Of a DNA stretch of 35,017 bases, positions 7,551 to 15,800 are shown piece after piece. The notes beneath the pieces are model-generated. The model made no database searches, was not told the origin of the DNA, and saw nothing but the letters and a program-made list of their open reading frames with translations. Each line of letters begins with the position of its first letter. The first letter of the stretch is position 1. A program made the position numbers and the translations under genes. The stretch is from a virus: the IMG/VR virus record IMGVR_UViG_3300035034_003247, positions 1 to 35,017 of that record. The stretch is one strand, 5' to 3'.

Positions 7551-9803
7551 CTACTGGGGGAAGGTGAACCCGGTCGCCCCGATGCTGCCGCCAGGCGTGA
7601 ACTTGAAGGCACGCGGACCGAGCGCCGCGGCCAGCGTGTTCGGCATCACGCCCAACCTCCGGTCGAACAGGAGCGCGTGAACGCTGTGGACTGCGATGAT
7701 CTCGCCCGTCTGGGGGTCGATGCCATCCGGGACCGAGCCGGGATAGTCCTCAAGGATGGACGGGTAGTTCGGGTTGCCGCCGAGATACCTAGGGTCGGTC
7801 CTGTGGAAGTTCCTCCACTTCCCTGCACTGTCCCGCACCTTCCCGCGCTGATAGAAGGCGTCCCACCAGAAGTCACCGATCTCGTAGAACGCGCCGGCGT
7901 CGTAGTTGAACGGCTGCTCCGGGATGGGCCCGAGCGGCCTCAGTCGCTCGGCGTAGAAGTCCACGTACTCCCCACTTGGCCTCACTGTGACTGCATAAGG
8001 CCAGAGCGTCTGCCGCTCCGGCAGGTAGTAACCGCCCGAAGCGTAGGCGTTGTGGACGATGAAGTCGGAGTGCCAGAGGGAGCCGTCATCCAGTATCTCA
8101 GCGCTGTTGATCGTCAGGATGTAGCTCTCGTCGACGCCTTCGGGCGCCCACCCAGGGATCCGAAACTTCCCGGCCTCATCGAGGAAGTCCGCGTAGATGG
8201 CCTCCCGCAACGGGGTCCAACTGAACGAGTCCGTCACCCACGTTCCGGCCTGCGGGTCGTACACGCCGTGCGAGAACCCGTCGTAGTTATGGAAACCGAA
8301 GTTCTGTGGCGGCGGTGAGTCCGGCCCATAGAGCCCGTCCCTGGGGCGATAGTTGTCGTACCCCCACGGGAACGTCCATGAATGGCACTTGCCGTCGATC
8401 CAACGATGCGCTTGGCCATCAGCATTGGTCCACTCGAAGCCGTACGCGTAGAGCCGCGGCCACCTCCCCGACGGCTGGGTGTAGGCCACGCCCGGCGATG
8501 ACTCGTAGTTCCACACGGTGTCGAGGCTTCTGGAAACGAGGGGAGGGTCAACGTTGCTGGGTGAGTCGCCGCGATGCTCGTAGTCGTACCTCGTCACCCC
8601 TCCGTCATCGACGTTCATCGCGAACCACCCGTAGAACTGGTCGTCCTCCTGATGACCGTTGAGGACCGCAGTCGAGATGCGCGACGCACGGACGAACGAA
8701 GAGCGAGCATGGAACCTAATCTCTCGATCCTCGGGGAACCACCCGATGGCAGAGAAATCCGAGAAGAGCACGGCCAGCGGCTCGGGGCTGACCTCATTGC
8801 TGTGTCGCGGCCACGTCCACCCGTTGAAGTGACTCTCGTTGCCGGGAAGCGGGAAGGGAAAGCATCGCTTCCACTCGACCTGGAGCGTGGTCGGGTTGAA
8901 CTCCATCACGTTGAAGACGTGCCCCTTGTTCAGAACCCCCGCGTACCCCGTGTTGCCGTTCGAGAACTGGATTCTCTGGATGCCGAGCACCCCGGTCTCG
9001 GCGGTCTTCCTCCCCTCGGCGCGCCACGTGAGCCCGATCTCTCCGTTCCCTAGGTCGATCATGGTCGCCGGGGTCTGGAACTGCGCCTGCGAGAAGGGGT
9101 ACTCGCCAGCCTGCGTCGGGTGGGGGTTGCGGATCATGTCGTGAGTGCTGTTGGTGTCCATCGCGAAGCGGATGTCCAGCATGTCACCGACCCTGCCGTC
9201 CACGAACTCTGGTTGGACCGACCCCGCCCGCGACCCCCTGAATTCGCCTGTCTCGAAGTTCATCCCCATCGTCAAGATCATCCAACGCCCGTAGAGGAGG
9301 CTGTTGTTGACGTTCGCCGTGGCCTTGCTGATCGAGGTCTCCGCAGACTCGGTCAGGACATGGCCGGGTCTGAAAATGGCAACGAACGAGAACCACTTGA
9401 AGCCGTCGAACTCTCCGTGATACCAAGCAGGGTTGGAGTCGTTGCCATTCAGATCGAGCGCGTAGAAGAACGGGTCATTGACGGAAGTACCGTAGGTGTA
9501 GCCGTCCGGCTGGTAGGAGGAGAGAGGCGACTCGTCGTTGGGGTTGATGATCTGGTTGAAGAACGTCCTCTCGAACGTCCCGTCGGGGAGTGGTTGGATG
9601 CACAGGGCCGTAATGGCATCACGACGGCCACCGGGCAGGGGGTCGGAGAAGGAGTAGGTGTCGATCTGGGCGCTCAGCATGAACACATGGTCGCTGTTGA
9701 GCGAGGTGAAGATGTCAGCGCTGACCATCGCGAGCTCTGGGGGGAAGTTGCGACCGGTGTTGTCGTCGAACTCGAACAAGAGCTTGGTGGGGGGGAATCG
9801 CAT
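7551..9803 (-). CDS. Minor tail protein, possible receptor-binding protein
   Basis: A 750-residue protein starting at the ATG at 9803, which shares one base with the stop of the gene before (TGATG). The sequence is rich in Trp, Tyr, Phe, Asp, Asn and Gly with many short aromatic motifs (NSDHVFMLSAQIDTYSF; YGFEWTNADGQAHRW), as expected for a large all-beta protein such as a propeller or beta-solenoid. No catalytic motif is evident. It lies between small tail-tip proteins and the fibre gene, so it is probably a structural tip protein or receptor binder. Codon use looks slightly less GC-biased than the neighbours by eye (more CTA, TCT, AGA-type codons), which would fit acquisition from elsewhere. 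Family not recognised. Confidence 0.75.
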   Translation of the reverse strand: MRFPPTKLLFEFDDNTGRNFPPELAMVSADIFTSLNSDHVFMLSAQIDTYSFSDPLPGGRRDAITALCIQPLPDGTFERTFFNQIINPNDESPLSSYQPDGYTYGTSVNDPFFYALDLNGNDSNPAWYHGEFDGFKWFSFVAIFRPGHVLTESAETSISKATANVNNSLLYGRWMILTMGMNFETGEFRGSRAGSVQPEFVDGRVGDMLDIRFAMDTNSTHDMIRNPHPTQAGEYPFSQAQFQTPATMIDLGNGEIGLTWRAEGRKTAETGVLGIQRIQFSNGNTGYAGVLNKGHVFNVMEFNPTTLQVEWKRCFPFPLPGNESHFNGWTWPRHSNEVSPEPLAVLFSDFSAIGWFPEDREIRFHARSSFVRASRISTAVLNGHQEDDQFYGWFAMNVDDGGVTRYDYEHRGDSPSNVDPPLVSRSLDTVWNYESSPGVAYTQPSGRWPRLYAYGFEWTNADGQAHRWIDGKCHSWTFPWGYDNYRPRDGLYGPDSPPPQNFGFHNYDGFSHGVYDPQAGTWVTDSFSWTPLREAIYADFLDEAGKFRIPGWAPEGVDESYILTINSAEILDDGSLWHSDFIVHNAYASGGYYLPERQTLWPYAVTVRPSGEYVDFYAERLRPLGPIPEQPFNYDAGAFYEIGDFWWDAFYQRGKVRDSAGKWRNFHRTDPRYLGGNPNYPSILEDYPGSVPDGIDPQTGEIIAVHSVHALLFDRRLGVMPNTLAAALGPRAFKFTPGGSIGATGFTFPQ

Positions 9804-10252
9804 CAGAAGTCCAGTCGTCGCGAGTCGAGGGTGCCGGACGACAGGTCGTTGGTGATGTCCTCGCCGAGGTCCTTGAAAGCGATCCCCGACATCGAGAAGT
9901 GGTGCAGCGCACGGCACTGCGGGGTGGTGCTGCCGTCCAGTGAGCTCACCAGGACCGTCACGAGCAGGTAGCACCCGATGTAGAACCCACGTTCGTCGCG
10001 CTCCCACCTGCTGACGGACCCAGAGCAGGCCGGCGCCGAGTAGATCGCGAGGTCCGGCATCAGCGTGATCTCGCTGCCATAGGCGATGTGCGGCTTCACG
10101 GTGAACGGGTTGCTGAACTGCTGGAGGGCGACGAGCTGCGTCGTGCCAACGCCCGTTGTGGAGACCACGATCCGCTGCGTGCCGTCCCGGGCCGAGTTCT
10201 CCTCGAACTGGCTGCGCACCACCTGCGCATGGGCGAGGTCGCGGTAGCTCAT
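9803..10252 (-). CDS. Small minor tail protein, 149 aa
   Basis: Start at ATG 10252, overlapping the stop of the hub-like gene by 4 bases (ATGA); its own stop overlaps the next ATG by one base. Predicted mostly beta (RIVVSTTGVGTTQLVALQQ; GFYIGCYLLVTVLVSSLDG), no membrane anchor, no catalytic motif. Its tight coupling between the hub-like protein and the large tip protein indicates a tail-tip structural component. Family not recognised. Confidence 0.7.
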   Translation of the reverse strand: MSYRDLAHAQVVRSQFEENSARDGTQRIVVSTTGVGTTQLVALQQFSNPFTVKPHIAYGSEITLMPDLAIYSAPACSGSVSRWERDERGFYIGCYLLVTVLVSSLDGSTTPQCRALHHFSMSGIAFKDLGEDITNDLSSGTLDSRRLDF

Positions 10253-12405
10253 GCGCCCTCCTCCGCGCTCAGGAACAGGTTGTCCAGGAAGAGCCTGGCC
10301 TCCCGGCTCAACTGCCGTCGGTCGAACGCCCACCGCCTGAAGGGCTGCACGCCCAGCCAGTGCGTCGAGAGGTCGTAGGTCCAGAGGCCAGAGGCGAGGT
10401 CGTGCTCGCTGGAGACGCCCGTGACGTAGTGCACGAACCCCTCCGCGGTGTGCCGCTCGAGGATGCGGATCTGGTCATCGACCTGGATCCTCGGGTACGC
10501 CGGGATCGTGAGGCTGTCGGTGCGGTAGCGGAACATCTGACGGAGCGTGATCATCTCGGCCATCACCCGTGCCTCGCCCTGCGAGGAGAAACGCTGGTCG
10601 GTCCACCCGCCGACGCGCCGGATGCCGGTCGGGTTCGGGTTCCAGCCCTGCACCATCGAGGCTGCGGATCCGTCGGTGTTCGACACGAAGACGCGCTCAC
10701 GCACGTTGGCGCTGTCGAGCACCTGGTTCAGGCCGAGCACCGAGATGCGGTCGTCGATCACGGGGAGCTCGAGCGTCCTGTTGCCCGCCGCCCGACTCTC
10801 GTTGCGGATCAGGTTCCCGGTCTCGTAGATGTTCGGCGGGCGGAAGACGGCGCCGCCGTTCTCGTCGATGTAGAACAGGAACCCGAGGATCTCGGCGACG
10901 TACATGATGCAGTCCAGCAACGGCTTCTTGTCGAACAGGTCGGCGGTGAGGGTCGCTGGGCCCGCCGTGCCGGCGATCTTGAAGTCGCCCCAGACCCTCC
11001 CGAGGGAGATCGTCACGGCCTTGTCCGCGCGACTCCAGGCGCGAGCAACCTCCGTTCCGTCGGTGTCCTTGATGAAGCCCGCCTCGGGCCAGTGGAAGCC
11101 ACCCCACGCGAGGAACAGCTTGACGATGTCGGTGTAGTCCTTGTAGTTCGCGAGGTCGTAGGTCGTGCGCTCCTCGCGGGAGAGCTGGCCGCCGTACGCC
11201 TTGAGCTCGCGCATCGCGGCGCGGTACGGGCGAGCGGGTCGGTCGAACGGGCTGTTCCACAAGCTCGTGAACGTGATGCGCACCAGCGTCGCGTTCGGGA
11301 TCGGCTCAGGGAGTACGACCTCGACCTCATCGAGCCCCGTCACGAACAGCGACGTGAGGTACTTCTTGTCGCTGCCGTTCGGCGCCGAGAACGGGTGGTT
11401 CTGGTCGTAGGGGACGGTGTTGGTGCCCTTCCACTCGCCATCCGCGTAGACGCCGACGTAGCAGGTGTAGCCCGCACCCTCGACTCGGAACCGAACGCTG
11501 GAAACGGTCGTTCGGCTGCAACGCCCCTGGACCCACTCGAACGAGTAGCCCTGGTCGGGACGCGGGTTGCCGATCGAGAGCCAGTAGGTGCTCGGGTCCC
11601 CATCGAACGCCTCGCTACCCCGGTGGCCGCGGTAGAGCGCGTCCTTGCCGCCCGAGATGTAGGGGGTGTTCGAGGTGTCGTCGAAGACCAGCGGGACGCG
11701 CTGCGGGTCCACCGGGACGTTGGCGATGGTCGCGGCGGGGTTCACCGACTGGAACTGGACCGGGTAGGCGTACTTGCCCTTCGGGAACTCCGTGCTGATC
11801 GGGCCAGCGTTGAACGGCACGACCGGCGGGAAGGCGATCTGGTCGATCAGCAGCCGGCCGACGTCCGAGCACTCGATCTTCATGTCCCCGGAGGCGCTGA
11901 AGTCGATCCGGTCGATGATCCAGACCCCGGTCTGGACCAGGAACGGGTCGCTGCTCGGCGGCACGCCGGTGTCCCACCCGTACCCCTCGTAGGTCCGCAG
12001 CAGGTTGTCAGGCATCAGCAGATTGGCGTACTCGTTCGGGACGTGGCCCCACAGGCTCGAGTAGTTGGTCGAGCCGTGCTGCGGGTGGAACCAGCCCTGG
12101 ATGTGGGCCGGGTCCCCGGGGCTCATCTCCGACTCGTCGAGCTGACGCACGTTGCGCAGCGTGATCGTGCAGGTGGAGATCGGCGCATCAGTGCTGCGGT
12201 CCCAGCTGATCGAACGCACGTTGTCCGGCGGCAGCTCAAGGACCGGGTTCGAGTTGTTGAGCACGTAGCTCGAGTAGAGGTTGGTGTCGGAGGACGAGAA
12301 CACCATCTCGCCTCGCTGGACCGTCACGCGAGCGCGAGAGCGCTGGTCGTCCACGAAGGAGCCCTCGCGCCAGGCGTTGGTCATGGATGCGGGGACGTTC
12401 CTCAC
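10249..12405 (-). CDS. Tail-tip hub-like protein with a discoidin-like insert
   Basis: A 718-residue protein, third of the tail-tip block after the tape measure. The N-terminal (about 30-190) and C-terminal (about 420-700) parts look like the beta-rich halves of tail hub proteins (gp27/gpD-like): LWGHVPNEYANLL, WIIDRIDFSASGDMKIEC, and the late RIQVDDQIRILERHTAEGFV. Between them, about residues 265-415, is a section with DGDPSTYWLS, SSVRFRVEG and TLVRITFTS, a pattern typical of F5/8 type C (discoidin) carbohydrate-binding folds. The GTG start at 12405 overlaps the previous stop (GTGA); ATG at 12384 is an alternative. Hub role is inferred from position and fold pattern; the discoidin-like call rests on motif spacing only. 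Confidence 0.7.
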   Translation of the reverse strand: MRNVPASMTNAWREGSFVDDQRSRARVTVQRGEMVFSSSDTNLYSSYVLNNSNPVLELPPDNVRSISWDRSTDAPISTCTITLRNVRQLDESEMSPGDPAHIQGWFHPQHGSTNYSSLWGHVPNEYANLLMPDNLLRTYEGYGWDTGVPPSSDPFLVQTGVWIIDRIDFSASGDMKIECSDVGRLLIDQIAFPPVVPFNAGPISTEFPKGKYAYPVQFQSVNPAATIANVPVDPQRVPLVFDDTSNTPYISGGKDALYRGHRGSEAFDGDPSTYWLSIGNPRPDQGYSFEWVQGRCSRTTVSSVRFRVEGAGYTCYVGVYADGEWKGTNTVPYDQNHPFSAPNGSDKKYLTSLFVTGLDEVEVVLPEPIPNATLVRITFTSLWNSPFDRPARPYRAAMRELKAYGGQLSREERTTYDLANYKDYTDIVKLFLAWGGFHWPEAGFIKDTDGTEVARAWSRADKAVTISLGRVWGDFKIAGTAGPATLTADLFDKKPLLDCIMYVAEILGFLFYIDENGGAVFRPPNIYETGNLIRNESRAAGNRTLELPVIDDRISVLGLNQVLDSANVRERVFVSNTDGSAASMVQGWNPNPTGIRRVGGWTDQRFSSQGEARVMAEMITLRQMFRYRTDSLTIPAYPRIQVDDQIRILERHTAEGFVHYVTGVSSEHDLASGLWTYDLSTHWLGVQPFRRWAFDRRQLSREARLFLDNLFLSAEEGA

Positions 12406-12809
12406 GAAGCGAGCAGCTGTGTCGGGGCGGTCGGGGTCGTGATGATCTGCGCTGCAACGACGTACTCGTGGAGCCACGGGCGCCGCGCGTCGCGCCGAGG
12501 TGTGGCGTCGAAGCGCTCGAACAGGACCCAGAACTGGCGACCGAAGTGGTCAGTGACCCGGATGCGGGAACGGCGGGACGTCCAGTCGACGAGAGCCGCG
12601 TGGTCAACCTGCGTTCGCACGGCGCCGGCGAACGTCCAGGAGCGCGGCGGAGTGTTGCCCTCCCAGTAGATGTTCGACCCGTCGGTCGCCGTCGTCGACT
12701 CGAAGGAGAGCGCGCGACCGCGGTAGATGGGCTCCATCTCACGCGGGTTGATGGCGAAGACGTACGTCTCCGGCACCGTGGGGTCGTAGAGCCGCCAACG
12801 AGTCACCAT
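12402..12809 (-). CDS. Distal-tail-like minor tail protein, 135 aa
   Basis: First gene after the tape measure; ATG at 12809 with GGAAGG 7 bases upstream and only two bases after the tape-measure stop. The sequence (WRLYDPTVPETYVFAINPRE; FWVLFERFDATPRR; WLHEYVVAAQIITT) is a compact beta-rich domain like the first domain of distal tail proteins or small tail-tip adaptors. In siphoviruses this position usually holds the protein joining the tail tube to the hub. Its stop overlaps the GTG of the hub-like gene, consistent with coupled production. Confidence 0.65.
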   Translation of the reverse strand: MVTRWRLYDPTVPETYVFAINPREMEPIYRGRALSFESTTATDGSNIYWEGNTPPRSWTFAGAVRTQVDHAALVDWTSRRSRIRVTDHFGRQFWVLFERFDATPRRDARRPWLHEYVVAAQIITTPTAPTQLLAS

Positions 12810-12811
12810 GT

Positions 12812-15800
12812 TCAGACCTTCCTAGCTGCTGTCAGCGGAGAGCGACGCCCGATCGCCGGGGTCCCGAGCTGCTCCCGGAGGATGGCACGAACGCGGTCCT
12901 CGTCGCCACCGTTGATGTTGATCTCGATCTTGCGGTTGTCGACCGAGGCCCCGCCCCCCGGCGAACGGAAGTTGGACGACATGAACCTGCCGACCTCGGC
13001 GGTGCGCTCCTCGATGGCCCGGCGCGCCTCGAACGGCGTCGGGACGTTGATCGAACCGAGGTTGAACTGCCCCTCGAGCGCCGAGTTCGCGCCCTGGATC
13101 GCCCGGTCGATGTCGTCGAGCAGCTCCTTCTGCTGCCGCGTCCGCTCCGGGATGGCCCGCAACTGGTTGCCCCACGTCGTCAGGGTGCGCAGGTACTGGG
13201 CCTGCGTGAGGCGCCCGAGGTCGAGGTCGGTGTTGAGGTCACTGAGACGCTGAGACGCCGACGCCTGCTCGGCGGCAGCAACCGCCCGGTCAAGGTCGAT
13301 CTGGTTCTGGAGCTGCGTGTCCTGGCCGGCGCCGCGGGCGGCGTCACGCGCGACGCGCTCACGCGCGACGCGCACCTCCTCCTGCGCCTGGGCCACGGGG
13401 TCGGTGAGGTCGATGGAGTCGAGGCGCCGCAGTGAGGCGAGGTTGGCCTCCTCCTCGGCGAGCGCCACCTGCGACGCCCGGAGGTCCCCGACCGCGTTCC
13501 AGTACTCCTCAGACCCCCGCAGCGCGAGCGAGACCGACACCTGCGCGTCGAGGACGTCGTTGCGGGCGTCTGCCAGCCCGGAGCCGATCACGCCCGTAGC
13601 GCTGCGCCTGGCGCCCCGTACGGCGGCCTCCTTGGCGGCGAGGTCCTGCACCGCCTCGGCGCGCCGGATGATGAGGTCGTTGTACTCCTCAGTGCCCGGG
13701 AGCTCGAGGTTGAGCTCGGCGCCGATGTTCAGCAGCTCGGCGCGAGCCCTGCCGACGTCGTCGCGCGGGTCCAGACGTGCGTTGCGAGCGGAGTTCGCGC
13801 GAGCCACCTCGAGCTCGAGCTGCTGGAGCTGGGCCTTGCGGATCTCCGTGGTGATGTCCGCCCGTTCCTGCGACCCGGGCAGGGACGCGAGAAGGTCCGC
13901 CGCGAGGGCGTCGAGCTCCACGGCGATGGCCCCGAGCTCGTCGCGCGGGTCGAGGGACGCCAGTGCGCGCGACTTGGCGAGGTCGCGAACGGCCTGCGCC
14001 TCCGCGATGGTCGCCTCCGCGAGACGCTGACGGGCTGCCTGGTACGCGGAGCTCACCGTGTCGCCCTGCGACGCGAGGAACTCCAGTTCTGCGGCAGCGG
14101 CGTCGATCTCGTTGCCGGCCTTGGCCACGGTGTCGCGCGGGTCGATGTCGGCTGCGGCCTGTGCGATGCCACGCTCGAAGTCGGTCCGAGCGATCTGACG
14201 CAGGAGGTCGTTGCGCGACGCGGTGAGCGTGCGAACCTCCTCGGCGTCGTTGTTCCCGGCGAGCTGCTGTTCGATCGTCGTGAGCTGGGTCTGGAGGCGC
14301 TCGAGGTCCAGTGTGTCGGTGATCGAGCTGATGGCCAGCTCCCCGAGGGCCGCGATCTCGGCGCGCTCAGCCTGCTCCACTGCGAGCAGGGCGGCGTTCT
14401 TCGCGCGGTTGTACTGGAGGAAGTCATCGGGGCTCAGCTCGTCTCGCTCGCCGAGCAGGGCGAAGTTGCTCTTGAGCGTGTCCAGGACGCTGCGCGCCTC
14501 GACGATGCCCGCCGGCCCACCTCCGTTGAGGCGCGCCGTGACGCCGGCGTCCGCGCCCTGCGCCTGCGCGAGGGCCGGGACCTGGGCGATGTACTCGAGC
14601 AGCTCGGTGCGGGTGAGCTCGGGGAGGCCAGCCGCAACGCTGGCTGCGGCCCCCTGGAGTGCGATCTCGAAGTACTCGGAGACGGCAGCCGCCGTCTCCC
14701 GGTCCAGGTTCAGCTCGTTGGTCAGCTGCCTCGCCTGATCCTGCGCAATGGCCGTGACCTCCGCGGGGTCCAAGGTCCCACCCGCGTTGTTGAGGGACTC
14801 CAGAATCGTGCGCTGCGCCTGGGCGACGAAGTCCGCCTGGTTCAGGTCCTCGCGATTCAGCGCCTCAGTGAGCGGGTCGCCCGGCGCCGGCACGCCGGCG
14901 AGGACCTGGGAGGCATCCCGCGAGTCCGGCCCGAGGATGCTCTGACCGTTCTCGCCAAGGATCCGGAGCTGGTCGAGCTCGGCGTAGATCGCGTCAGCGA
15001 ACGCGATCGAGATGCGGGTGTTGTCGATCCCCTCGCCGAGCACGATCGTGCCCTCGGTGGCGAGGCGGGTCTGCTCGTTGAGGCGACCGAGGGCCGACTC
15101 CAGTGCGTTGATCTTCGCGGCGGCATCCCGACCGCTGGAGCTCAGCAACTCGAGCCCCGACGAGATCCCCTCGGCCTCGTCGAAGCGGATCAGCGCAGCG
15201 TCGCCGCCACCATCGGCAACCGCGGCCTTCTTGGCCTCCTCCAGCAGCTCGACGAAGCCGATGAGGAGGTCGGCGCGGTCCTCGGTCCGGTCCCCCTCGA
15301 AGGCGTTGCGACGGCCGTTGATCAGATCCGTCAACAGGTTCAGGTTGAGGATGTTGCCGACGTTGAAGCCAGAGACGCGACGCGACTCGGCCGCTGCCGA
15401 CTGGAGCTCGTCAACCTGCGTTCGCAGACCGTCGCTGCCGCCCTCGAGGTCGGCGCGCTGGCGTCGGGTGTTCTCGGAGTTCTCGAAGGCGATCCGCGCC
15501 TCGCGCACCGCGTCGAACGCGCGCTGGAGGCCAAGAGCGCCGATGGTGATCACAGAGATGAGTCCCGTGGGGGAGTTGAGTCGCTGGCGGAGCAGTGCGG
15601 CCTGCTGGAGGAAGGCCGCGCGCACAGCGATGCCACCCGTCTTGACCGCAGCGCTGGCGAACCCGAACGCGCCGCCGATGCCGGCCCTGCGGATCAGGCC
15701 AGCCTCCGTTGCGATGGACTTGCCGAAGTCGCTCAGGCTGCCCTGGAAGGCGTCGAAGTCGCGCAGGCGCGGGCCGGTCGGGGCCCGGAACCCAGACGGA

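Noticed and set aside
10156-12669. 837-codon plus-strand open frame opposite the hub-like gene
   Set aside because: Composition is Arg/Val/Asp/Gly-biased, typical of an antisense shadow, and no ribosome site or motif supports it; the minus-strand gene is tightly coupled to its neighbours.
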